Position numbers and translations under genes: made by a program
The notes under the pieces: model-generated
The model's database searches: none
What the model saw: only the letters and a program-made list of their open reading frames with translations
Told to the model about the DNA's origin: nothing
Shown here: positions 26,795 through 35,406 of the stretch, one piece after another
Position numbering within the stretch: position 1 is the first letter of the stretch
Layout of the letters: each line of letters begins with the position of its first letter
NCBI GenBank assembly: GCA_015232575.1
Contig: JADFZL010000001.1
Location: 649,531-713,530, forward strand
Origin: Candidatus Rifleibacteriota bacterium
Lineage (GTDB): Bacteria > Muiribacteriota > Ozemobacteria > Ozemobacterales > Ozemobacteraceae
Reading direction: 5' to 3'
Length of the DNA stretch: 64,000 nt

Positions 26795-27145
26795 ATGAAG
26801 TTTAATGTTAGAAAAGAAGGGAAAATCTCAATTGTAGCCCTTTCAGATCAGGTAAATGCTTCCAATTCAATTGAGCTGACAAAAATATTGAAAAATGAAA
26901 TTAGCGAAGGATGCAAATTCATTGTTCTTGATTTTTCAAAAACCACTTTAATAGACAGCTCAGGCATTTCAGCTATTTTAGTAGCTCAAAACAAAATTTC
27001 CCCTGTTGAGGGGAAAATCCTGATCTCAGGCTGCTCTAATTCTATTATGAAAATCTTTATTCTAATTGGCTTTAAAAATGTTTTTGACTTCTTTACAACT
27101 GTGCCAGAGGCTTTAAGTTCCATTTCTCCAGAACACTTGAAATAA
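26795..27145 (+). CDS. STAS-domain protein, anti-sigma-factor antagonist type
   Basis: A 116-residue single-domain protein. The region 'FIVLDFSKTTLIDSSGISAILVAQN' is the core of the SpoIIAA/RsbV family, with the phosphorylatable Ser in 'DSSG'. Such proteins switch partners with a serine kinase/anti-sigma factor in response to phosphorylation. No kinase or phosphatase partner is adjacent; the next gene (67 nt downstream) encodes the cNMP-domain/ATPase fusion. GGAG lies 7 nt before the ATG. Confidence 0.88.
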   Translation: MKFNVRKEGKISIVALSDQVNASNSIELTKILKNEISEGCKFIVLDFSKTTLIDSSGISAILVAQNKISPVEGKILISGCSNSIMKIFILIGFKNVFDFFTTVPEALSSISPEHLK

Positions 27146-27212
27146 AGTATAACTGCCTGGAATTATTAATTCAGCACTTTCTTGAAGTAATATTATTATA
27201 AGGACTAAAAAC

Positions 27213-28400
27213 ATGTTTTCAATAAAAGGTTTAAGTCATGCAGATCTTGAGATAATTAAAAAGAATCTAGTAAAAAGAAACCTCGCCAGAAATGAAGTTC
27301 TTTACGAAAGCAGCAGACCTGCCCACAGCATGTTTTTTCTGGAAAGCGGTTCAATAAAGATAATTGAAAGAACTGCTGTTGACGGTTCAGATGACCAAAT
27401 CCAGAAAGTCGTCAAACCTGGCGGATATTGTGGCGAAGAAGCCTTGCTTTCAGAGGTTCCAATTTATTTTTCAACAGCAGTTTCACTTGAAGAGTCTGAA
27501 ATTTTCATACTTTCCAAAGAAAGCCTGCAGAAGATAATGGCCAACTCAATGAATGCCGGAACAAAAATTCTTCTCAGCATCAGCAAAGATTATCGTCAGG
27601 CAATTATTTCGACTGATCAGACTGCAAAAACGATTGTATTTTATTCACCCAAAGACGGCAGCGGCAGAACAACAATAGCAGCCAACACAGCAGCTCTTTT
27701 TGCCAAATCAGGGAAAAAAGTGTTGCTGTTTGATGCCGACTTCCAATTTGGGAATCTCCATATCCTCCTCGGTCTGACCCAAAATCCGAATATTGCACGA
27801 CTTGTCACAATGGAACCACTTCTAACCTATGACAGAATCAAGCATTATCTACTGCATTCCAGTGGAGTAGACCTTCTTGCCTGTCCTCACCTTCCGCAGG
27901 AATCTGAGATAATTGGAAGACAGACAGTAACACAAATACTTCAGGAAGTCAGCAGAAAATATGACTATATAATTATTGATTCCAAGTCTTCTCTTGATGA
28001 ACAGACACTTCTGTTTTGGGATCGGGCAGATACTCTTGTACTGGTTGCAAAGACAGATTTTACGTCTCTAACCAGTATTATGTCACTTTTTAAGGTTTTT
28101 TCACGTCTTGATTACCACAGCGACAAGTTCTATATGCTGCTTAACCGTTTTGAACCCACTGGTACGGAATATTTATCGGAATTCAGCAAAATTGCGCCTT
28201 ACGATACAGCTACCATCTGTAATGATTTCAAAACAACAAGCAAATACGAAGTTAAAGGAATCCCATTCGCTGTTGACAATCCTCTGCTTCCAATATCACA
28301 AGATATTACAAAATTTGCCAATAATCTTATGGGAGTAAAGCATCAGGGGATTGAAAAAGATGGTGGAATATTTTCAAAAATCAAATCATTTTTTGGCTAA
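27213..28400 (+). CDS. Cyclic-nucleotide-binding-like domain fused to a CpaE/MinD-like P-loop ATPase
   Basis: A 395-residue two-domain protein. Residues 1-120 form a Crp-like beta-roll ('MFFLESGSIKIIERT', 'GGYCGEEALLSE'), but the phosphate-binding Arg of the cNMP motif is replaced (IYFSTAV). Residues 138-370 are a SIMIBI ATPase with a deviant Walker A 'KDGSGRTT' (147-154), 'VLLFDADFQFGNLHILLGL' (Walker A') and 'YDYIIIDSKSSLD', most like CpaE/TadZ and FlhG. TadZ/CpaE normally has a receiver-like N-terminus and places the Flp pilus machine at the pole. Downstream of a STAS gene and close to three Flp pilins, a localisation role is plausible. SD AAGGAC. Confidence 0.85.
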   Translation: MFSIKGLSHADLEIIKKNLVKRNLARNEVLYESSRPAHSMFFLESGSIKIIERTAVDGSDDQIQKVVKPGGYCGEEALLSEVPIYFSTAVSLEESEIFILSKESLQKIMANSMNAGTKILLSISKDYRQAIISTDQTAKTIVFYSPKDGSGRTTIAANTAALFAKSGKKVLLFDADFQFGNLHILLGLTQNPNIARLVTMEPLLTYDRIKHYLLHSSGVDLLACPHLPQESEIIGRQTVTQILQEVSRKYDYIIIDSKSSLDEQTLLFWDRADTLVLVAKTDFTSLTSIMSLFKVFSRLDYHSDKFYMLLNRFEPTGTEYLSEFSKIAPYDTATICNDFKTTSKYEVKGIPFAVDNPLLPISQDITKFANNLMGVKHQGIEKDGGIFSKIKSFFG

Positions 28401-28454
28401 AATCGGCAGTATATGAAAATATCCGATCGGTAATGCGGAAATGCTTGATCCATT

Positions 28455-28483
28455 GTCATCTCGACCAAAGGTAGAGATCTCCT
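28455..28483. repeat. Interspersed inverted repeat family, half copy
   Basis: TTGTCATCTCGACCAAAGGT followed by AGAGATCTCC, a degenerate single arm of the family seen at 39742. It lies in the 260-bp spacer after the ATPase gene. Confidence 0.55.
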
Positions 28484-28660
28484 CTAAGTGTTGGCAGGCA
28501 AAACACCAGGAACTTGTCCTGAATTATTGAGCAGTTACAGAATTTCAGCAGATTTGCAGTAGTGTCCTAAAACCTGTAATTTTGATGGATTGTAATAAAA
28601 TGCAGATTATCCTCAGCCGTTAATTCAACTGAATAATCAAACGATAACATTGGAGAAATC

Positions 28661-30064
28661 ATGCCTGAAATCATAGTAAAATTTATCTACTCATTCTGGG
28701 AAGTCTTTGGACAAATGGCCCCCTACCTTCTTTTCGGCTTCATTATTGCCGGAATTCTTTCAGAAATACTTTCTCCTGAATGGGTGGAAAAGCATCTTGG
28801 AGGAAAAGGTTTCTGGCCAATATTCAAAAGTTCGATGTTTGGTATTCCCCTGCCGCTATGTTCATGCGGAGTAGTTCCAGTAGCAGCTTCAATATACAGA
28901 AATGGAGCAAGCCGTGGAGCAACAGCATCATTCCTTCTTTCGACCCCTGAAATTGGTATAGATTCAATGCTGGCAACCTACTCTCTCCTTGGAATTGTTA
29001 TAGCTGTCTACCGACCATTAGTCGCATTTTTCATGGGAATTACCGGTGGCCTTCTGGTCGATTTTTTTGACGATAAACTCAATGAAAATAATGATAAAGA
29101 AAAGCATGGCAAATCAATTGAGAAAATTGATCTTAAAAATGATGCAGAAATGGCACATGACCATAAAACTGACTGTGGAACCTGCAAAGATGAACCTGAA
29201 AATGAAAAACAGTACGGTGAAACAACCGTAATTGATAAGCTTAAAAGAGCTATTTGGTATGGTTTATACACTCTTCCAAAGGATCTATCGACTTCTCTGC
29301 TGATCGGTATCGTTATCGCAGCCTTGATCTCAACTTTTGTTCAGGCAAATGCCTTTCGTGACTATCTGGGCGGCGGTTTTTCATCAATGCTGATCATGCT
29401 GATAATCGGAATTCCAATTTATGTCTGTTCAACATCATCTATTCCAATGGCACTCGGATTCATGCACCTTGGCGCTTCTCCGGGCGCAGCACTGGTTTTT
29501 CTGATAAGCGGTCCGGCAACCAATGGTGCTTCAATAATGGTCGTATTTAAAATGTTTGGACGTCGTCTCGCAACCGTTTATCTGCTGACTATTGCTGTAA
29601 GCTCCATACTGGCAGGATATTCGCTCGATATTCTTTTTGCAGGACTTCAGATGAGAGGATACTCTACGGAAGAGCTGTGCCATTCCGGTGCACATAGCGG
29701 TGGAATAATCGGTAATATTTCCGCTGTTTTTCTCCTTTTTCTGCTTATTTTTGCAAAATATTATAAATCTGCTCAACCAAAAGAAGATTCCGCAGAAAAA
29801 GCCTGCAAATGCACATCTTCCGAAAACTCATTGCACGCAAATGAAAAAACTATTATAACACTTAATATTACTGGAATGTCATGCCAGCATTGTGCAAACA
29901 CGGTATCAAACGCTCTTAATAGTATTGCCGGAGTTAAAAATGTAACCGTTGATGTCAAAAAGGGCATCTCAGTAGTCACCGGAAGCAATATTTCCGAAAG
30001 TATTCTTGTTGAAACCGTTGAAGGACTCGGCTATTCATGCACTATTTCCCCCCATCCCAGCTGA
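28661..30064 (+). CDS. YraQ/ArsP-like permease with C-terminal heavy-metal-associated domain
   Basis: A 467-residue membrane protein of the DUF318/UPF0718 permease group (SO_0444-type Cu/Zn efflux candidates). The duplicated permease signature 'FGIPLPLCSCGVVPVA' and 'GIPIYVCSTSSIPMAL', with its Cys residues, lies in two membrane halves of four helices each. The cytoplasmic loop between them carries a His/Cys-rich stretch ('MAHDHKTDCGTCKDE'), and residues about 398-465 form an HMA domain with 'GMSCQHC'. Metal-ion or metalloid export is the expected role. It is transcribed alone, with GGAG 5 nt before the ATG. Confidence 0.87.
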   Translation: MPEIIVKFIYSFWEVFGQMAPYLLFGFIIAGILSEILSPEWVEKHLGGKGFWPIFKSSMFGIPLPLCSCGVVPVAASIYRNGASRGATASFLLSTPEIGIDSMLATYSLLGIVIAVYRPLVAFFMGITGGLLVDFFDDKLNENNDKEKHGKSIEKIDLKNDAEMAHDHKTDCGTCKDEPENEKQYGETTVIDKLKRAIWYGLYTLPKDLSTSLLIGIVIAALISTFVQANAFRDYLGGGFSSMLIMLIIGIPIYVCSTSSIPMALGFMHLGASPGAALVFLISGPATNGASIMVVFKMFGRRLATVYLLTIAVSSILAGYSLDILFAGLQMRGYSTEELCHSGAHSGGIIGNISAVFLLFLLIFAKYYKSAQPKEDSAEKACKCTSSENSLHANEKTIITLNITGMSCQHCANTVSNALNSIAGVKNVTVDVKKGISVVTGSNISESILVETVEGLGYSCTISPHPS

Positions 30065-30318
30065 CGGCAGTTGATTTTCATAAAGTCTTAATTATTATAC
30101 GATTTTGCGAAAACTGCGGAAGTCCACGATACGAGGACAAAAATAAATTGAGTGAAATATTGAAGTCATGGGCATATTCGCACGAATTGTTGAGAAGATA
30201 CTAAAAAATTTACATTTTTTTAAAAAAAATGTTGCAAAAGATATTTTGGAATTATAACCTATGGTAGTAATTAACCTTTGAAATTAACTATTGAAATAAA
30301 TCATCAGGGGAAAGCGAC

Positions 30319-32364
30319 ATGGCAAAAACTCTAACCGAATACATGCACGAACTCAAGGCAGGAAAACACCGTTTTGAAAACGTTTTCAGGGCTGTTTCCA
30401 GAATGATTCTTGACGATCCTTCGAAAATTGAAAAACTTACCATAAACGGAAAATCAACTTTCGACTACAAGATTTTCAGGGAAGGTAAAAAACCAGTCAT
30501 CGGCATGTTTGATCTTATCAACAGTTTTGTATCTTATGTTAAAGATGCTGCTGAGAACGGTTCTTCACGTGAAATGGCTTTTGTTCTTGTCGGTGAACCC
30601 GGCAACGGCAAAACTTTTTTTGTAGATAAAGTTTGTGACCTTTACAGAGAATTTCTCTCAAAAGGCAACAACCAGAAATTTACTTTCCAATTTAAAAATC
30701 TTGATAAACTTGGAAAATATGGAAAGATTCACTCAATCGAATCGCAGACTTATGAAGATCCTATGATTCTCGCAATGAATCTCCACCAGGACAGAGATGA
30801 AAGTAAAAAATTCATCGCCAGCTTTGGTTTTTCCGAAAAAGAAGTCGATGAATTTTTCCGCTCATACAGGCCTCTGGGTGCATGTTCTGAATACACTCTG
30901 AACGACCTTCGCCTCTTTACCGACAACGACGTTAAGAAAATAATGAATGAATTCGTCGAAGTCATGCCAGTGCTTCTCACCGGCACTCTCGGAACAATTA
31001 CCGGTAAGTATCAGGCAAAGGATAAAATAACTTCTTCAGGCGCGGATCTCTGCGGTGAAGAATCAGTTCAGCGACTGCTCTATCTCTCAGATTCGAACAA
31101 TCCTTACCGCTATGACCTCAGACGCGGAGTTCTCGCAAGAGTAGCCGGAAGCGGAATTCACTTCAGCGATGAGCTTTTCAAAAACAAAACAGACCTTGTT
31201 CAGATCTATCTCGGCGTAATCCAGAACCGTGAAATCGAAATTAATGCCTACAAATGGCCCATGGATACCCTCATTATTGCTACAAGCAATATTGCAGAAT
31301 ATCAGAAGTTCGTTGAAAACAAAGAACAGGCGCCGATTTATGACCGATGTAAAGTTTTCTATGTACCACATAACACCGATTACAAACTTCAGAACGTTCT
31401 TACCCGCCTCTCAATCGGAAACGAGAAGAAAACCACTATCCTCGGCAAAGACCTGCATGAAGATCCAAATCTGAATTTTGCACTTTCTACAGGAATCGTT
31501 CTCACACGTCTGCCACAGGATGAAAGACTCACGCCACGCGAAATGCTGCACCTCGCCGCCGGAGAAGTTGCCGGTGAAAAGAGCATTAAAACACTCGTCG
31601 AAATAATAGACGAGTTGAGCAAAAAGCCAAAAATCAAAGACCGCTTTGGACATTCCGGAATCGGTCAGCGCGGCCTTGGAAGAGCAGTTCAGCAGCTTTT
31701 AAGTCTTAACAGCACACACGAAGATGAATGCATGTTTGCTGGAATGGCTTTCGAAAGTATTAAAAGAGAAATCTACGACAGCATTACTGATAAGAAAGAT
31801 CAGGAGTGGTGTCTGAAGGTACTCGAAGTCGCCGAAGGTTTGTACAAGGAAAAAATCAAGACCGAAATTTTCAACGCATACATGAACGACCCTGAAGCAA
31901 TTAAAAAAGAAGTAATGAACTACGTAAACATGGTTGTCGTATCGGCTGATAATGTCGGTCCAGACAAGATTGTAAGAATCCGCGAAGGAAACATCGAAAA
32001 ACCTCTCAAGATTGATGAAACTTTCATCAACGGTGTTGAACAGAGACTTGGCTTGAATACCAGAGAAGCAAAAGAGCAGCACCGCGGACAGATTAGAGCC
32101 ATGTATGCACGAAGAGTGACTCAGGACCCGAATTACTGCTTCATGGATAACGAAAAACTCAAAAAAGCTGTAACAGAATACCGCCTCAATACTGACATGT
32201 CAGGCGCGGGAAGCCTCGCTGGAGCGCTTGCTAACCCGACCAATGAAGATAATAAAAAACTGTTCGACCGCCTCTTCGGTGTCATGATTGACAAACTCGG
32301 TTACTGCAGAAGTTGCGCAAGAAAGACACTCGAATTCTATTGTAAACCTGACAGCAATAAATAA
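30319..32364 (+). CDS. prkA: Serine protein kinase PrkA (YeaG)
   Basis: A 681-residue protein, full length for the family. It has an N-terminal AAA-like domain with Walker A 'GEPGNGKT' (92-99) and the PrkA C-terminal domain with 'RDLLRGVLARVAGSGIHFSDELFKNK'-type sequence and 'KWPMDTLIIATSNIAEYQKF'. PrkA/YeaG is a stress-linked Ser kinase in E. coli and is sporulation-linked in Bacillus, working with YeaH and SpoVR/YcgB. It starts a tight four-gene operon: yeaH follows after 9 nt. AGGGG precedes the ATG. Gene order and family match fully support the call. Confidence 0.96.
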   Translation: MAKTLTEYMHELKAGKHRFENVFRAVSRMILDDPSKIEKLTINGKSTFDYKIFREGKKPVIGMFDLINSFVSYVKDAAENGSSREMAFVLVGEPGNGKTFFVDKVCDLYREFLSKGNNQKFTFQFKNLDKLGKYGKIHSIESQTYEDPMILAMNLHQDRDESKKFIASFGFSEKEVDEFFRSYRPLGACSEYTLNDLRLFTDNDVKKIMNEFVEVMPVLLTGTLGTITGKYQAKDKITSSGADLCGEESVQRLLYLSDSNNPYRYDLRRGVLARVAGSGIHFSDELFKNKTDLVQIYLGVIQNREIEINAYKWPMDTLIIATSNIAEYQKFVENKEQAPIYDRCKVFYVPHNTDYKLQNVLTRLSIGNEKKTTILGKDLHEDPNLNFALSTGIVLTRLPQDERLTPREMLHLAAGEVAGEKSIKTLVEIIDELSKKPKIKDRFGHSGIGQRGLGRAVQQLLSLNSTHEDECMFAGMAFESIKREIYDSITDKKDQEWCLKVLEVAEGLYKEKIKTEIFNAYMNDPEAIKKEVMNYVNMVVVSADNVGPDKIVRIREGNIEKPLKIDETFINGVEQRLGLNTREAKEQHRGQIRAMYARRVTQDPNYCFMDNEKLKKAVTEYRLNTDMSGAGSLAGALANPTNEDNKKLFDRLFGVMIDKLGYCRSCARKTLEFYCKPDSNK

Positions 32365-32373
32365 GGCTTCACG

Positions 32374-33720
32374 ATGAAAACAATCGACCAGGTAAATGTT
32401 CTTGAGATGACAAAACTTCTTGATGACCCGGATCTCCCGGCATCAAGAAGAAGGGTCATTTCCGGCGATCTGGATGGCACTATGAAGTCGTTATCCGCTG
32501 AAAAAAGCAGCCAGAAGTCGATTTATGAACACGACGACAGCTTTCTGACCGGACAGCCAGCTTCACCGGTGGTAGCGCTTCAGACTCTAGATGAGCTTCT
32601 CGAAAGAGACGTTCAGAGAGAAAAAGATGGCTTTCCCAAAAAGGTAATTCTGGGAAAAATTGCCAGCCCGCACGGTCAGAAAGCAGTTATTGTTCCAAGC
32701 GTGACCGAAGAAAAATTTTACCACGATAACCGCCCTAAAACACCGGGTCAGGGCGGCGATGAAGGCGGAAGCGGTGAAGGCGAAGAAGGTGAAATCATCG
32801 GACAGGCGCCTGTACGCGAAGATGGCCAGGGTCAAGGCCAGGGCGGACAAGGCGAAGGCGAAAGTCACGAACTTGACGATTCAAGAGCTTACGAAATCGG
32901 AAAAGCTCTTACCGAAAAATTCCACCTTCCCAACATTCAGGATAAAGGTAAAAAGACTGCGCTTGACCGCTATACTTATGAACTTACCGACGTCAACAGA
33001 AAATTCGGACAGATCCTTGATAAAAAGAGAAGTCTGAAAAATATTCTCAAAACAAACCAGATCCTCGGAACGTTTGACCCTGATAACGTAAACTTTGACA
33101 ATATTATTGTCGGGCCGAATGACCTTCTGTATAGAATTGTGTCTCCTGAAAAGGAATACGAGTCACAGGCGCTGGTGTTTTTTGTGCGTGATTATTCAGG
33201 TTCCATGTATGGCGATGCCACAGAAACTGTTCTTTCGCAGCATGTTCTGATTTACTCGTGGCTTTTGTACCAATATCAGGAACGTGTAGAAAAGCGGTTT
33301 ATACTTCACGATACCGAAGCAAAAGAAGTTGACAGCTTTGTCAAATATTACCGTCTGAATAACGGCGGCGGAACAAGTATTGCGTCAGCGTACAAGCTGG
33401 TAAATCAGATTGTTGAATCTGAGGGACTTGCCAGAGATTATAATATCTACATTTTCCAGGGAACTGACGGCGACGACTGGGACGAAAAAGGCGAGGCCGC
33501 AATTCCGGAAATCGAAAAAATGATGACTTATGTCAACCGAATGGGAATAACAATCGTGAAAAACAGTTATTCTTCAAGCTCTCAGACTTATGTTGAGCGC
33601 TATATCGAAAGATCCGCACTGCTGACGAAACATCCTGATCTGCTGAGAATGACCACCCTTCAGGGCGGAAGCAATTCTCAGGATGACCTTATCAAGAGCA
33701 TCAAAGCTCTTGTAGAGTGA
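32374..33720 (+). CDS. yeaH: YeaH/DUF444 family VWA-like protein
   Basis: A 448-residue DUF444 protein. A Gly/Glu/Gln-rich low-complexity linker (about 125-163) precedes a von Willebrand A-like domain whose metal site starts 'FVRDYSGSMYG' (D273-S277) and continues with 'NNGGGTSIASAYK' and 'YIFQGTDGDDW'. YeaH partners with PrkA/YeaG in E. coli nutrient-stress responses. It lies 9 nt after prkA and 7 nt before spoVR, so the three are one transcription unit. The Gly-rich linker is common in the family. Confidence 0.94.
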   Translation: MKTIDQVNVLEMTKLLDDPDLPASRRRVISGDLDGTMKSLSAEKSSQKSIYEHDDSFLTGQPASPVVALQTLDELLERDVQREKDGFPKKVILGKIASPHGQKAVIVPSVTEEKFYHDNRPKTPGQGGDEGGSGEGEEGEIIGQAPVREDGQGQGQGGQGEGESHELDDSRAYEIGKALTEKFHLPNIQDKGKKTALDRYTYELTDVNRKFGQILDKKRSLKNILKTNQILGTFDPDNVNFDNIIVGPNDLLYRIVSPEKEYESQALVFFVRDYSGSMYGDATETVLSQHVLIYSWLLYQYQERVEKRFILHDTEAKEVDSFVKYYRLNNGGGTSIASAYKLVNQIVESEGLARDYNIYIFQGTDGDDWDEKGEAAIPEIEKMMTYVNRMGITIVKNSYSSSSQTYVERYIERSALLTKHPDLLRMTTLQGGSNSQDDLIKSIKALVE

Positions 33721-33727
33721 GAATAAC

Positions 33728-35386
33728 ATGGAAATATTATCACATCATCAGAAAAAGATAATGGAAGACTGCAAGAAGATAGCACGCGATATGGGGCTGT
33801 CCTTCCGAGATGAAACCATTGAATTCATAATAACAAACGAAGATATGATACGCCTGAGTCCGAAGGCGATGATTCCGACTCTTTATGATTACTGGGTAAA
33901 CGATGTATATGTACTTCAGGATAAAGGCAAGTATGATATTTATCCGCATAATCCTTATGAGACGGTAATCAACACGCGCCCACCTGTTTCGTTTTATAAC
34001 GATAACAACCCGGACTGGCTTAACGTGATGATTTTCTATCATGTTATCGGGCATATTGATTTCTTTCAGAATAATGTATTCTTCAGGAAAACATGGCTTG
34101 ATGACTTCCTGGGCCGGGCGCTCTCCGATGCCCAGACAATTAAGGAACTTCGTCTTGAACACGGTCGCTGGGTCGATTACGTAATTGAGTTCTCACGTGG
34201 AATTGACAATGTTATCAATTATCATGGAAATCTTTTTTTTGACGACTCAATGAATTTAGAAACAGCAGTACAAAGCAAATTTAACTTCTTTTTTGATGAA
34301 TACCTTCAGAATATTCTGAATGTTACAACTTTCAGATACATTGAAGAACTCGACAAATTCAATGAATTTTCGCTTAAGAGTGACCCTGAAAATGCCAAAA
34401 GCCTTTTTCTGATGTATGTTGGACAAAAATATCTCGATTTCAACGTAACTTATGAGAAACGCACCAAAAACAGACTCAGACCGCCGGGCGATGTTATCGA
34501 ATATCTGATGCGCTTTTCAGAAAAGTTGAACAAAGAAGAAAATGACTGGATGAAAACAGTCATGCAGATCGTCAGAGATACCTCAATGTATTTCCAGCCA
34601 CAGATACGCACCAAGATTCTTAACGAAGGCTGGGCGAGCTACTGGCACGAAATTCTTTACATGAATGATTCCAGATGCCGCGGACACGAAGTAGAGTTTT
34701 CCAAAGTTAATGCCGGAGTAGTTTCTCTCAGTCGTGTCGGATTGAATCCTTATGCTATCGGTCTTCGCCTTTTCAAATACCTTGAAGCAAAAGCCGACCG
34801 CGGAATGATTTCTTATGATTATGAAAAACTTCTTGATATTGATGCAAGGCAGAAGTTTGACACTAAACAATCAAATGGACGCGATTATATTTTCAGCGTC
34901 CGGAAATATCATTCAGATTCAACTGCAATCAATCAATTCATTGATCAGGATTTCGTAGACGAATTCAAGTTGTTCGTAGTTGGAAAGCGTCTGAATCCGC
35001 AGAAGCAGGTCTGGGAATACTACATCAAAAGCAAAAAAGCTGAAGATTACAAGAATAAAATGTCTGAATCTCTGTATCATCCGCCGCATATTACCGTTGA
35101 CACAGACCGCACACAGACTGATGGAGCCCTTTACATGGTTCACACCTTCGAAGGGAAAGAGCTTGTACGTGAATACATTGCCAACACAATGCTCGGAATT
35201 GAGTTCCTGTGGGGAAAGAAAGTAATACTTGAAACACACGAACTTGATGACAGCCAATTCAGAAATGTTCAGACAGAAAATACTGCAGGACAAGCACCAG
35301 TACAACAGCCAGCGGTCGAACTGAAATTTCAGAAAATACGCTATGTCATGGAAAACCGCAAGCTTTCAAGAGAAATAATTGCCTGA
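33728..35386 (+). CDS. spoVR: SpoVR/YcgB family protein
   Basis: A 552-residue cytoplasmic protein of the SpoVR family. Signature segments: 'MIFYHVIGHIDFFQNN', 'ILNEGWASYWHEILYM' and 'VGLNPYAIGLRLFKYLE'. SpoVR affects spore cortex formation in Bacillus and belongs to the YeaG-YeaH-YcgB system in enterobacteria. No sporulation genes are visible here, so a stress role is more likely (inference). It is 7 nt after yeaH and 20 nt before a second PrkA-like gene. Confidence 0.95.
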   Translation: MEILSHHQKKIMEDCKKIARDMGLSFRDETIEFIITNEDMIRLSPKAMIPTLYDYWVNDVYVLQDKGKYDIYPHNPYETVINTRPPVSFYNDNNPDWLNVMIFYHVIGHIDFFQNNVFFRKTWLDDFLGRALSDAQTIKELRLEHGRWVDYVIEFSRGIDNVINYHGNLFFDDSMNLETAVQSKFNFFFDEYLQNILNVTTFRYIEELDKFNEFSLKSDPENAKSLFLMYVGQKYLDFNVTYEKRTKNRLRPPGDVIEYLMRFSEKLNKEENDWMKTVMQIVRDTSMYFQPQIRTKILNEGWASYWHEILYMNDSRCRGHEVEFSKVNAGVVSLSRVGLNPYAIGLRLFKYLEAKADRGMISYDYEKLLDIDARQKFDTKQSNGRDYIFSVRKYHSDSTAINQFIDQDFVDEFKLFVVGKRLNPQKQVWEYYIKSKKAEDYKNKMSESLYHPPHITVDTDRTQTDGALYMVHTFEGKELVREYIANTMLGIEFLWGKKVILETHELDDSQFRNVQTENTAGQAPVQQPAVELKFQKIRYVMENRKLSREIIA

Positions 35387-35406
35387 TAAGAAAAGGGGCG
35401 AATCAC

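Noticed and set aside
30232..30258. TTGCAA/TATAAC promoter upstream of prkA
   Set aside because: Spacing of 15 bp is short and the region is AT-rich enough to give such matches by chance.
32587..32868. Antisense frame across the Gly/Glu-rich linker of YeaH
   Set aside because: Arises from biased codons of the low-complexity linker; the plus-strand gene is well supported.
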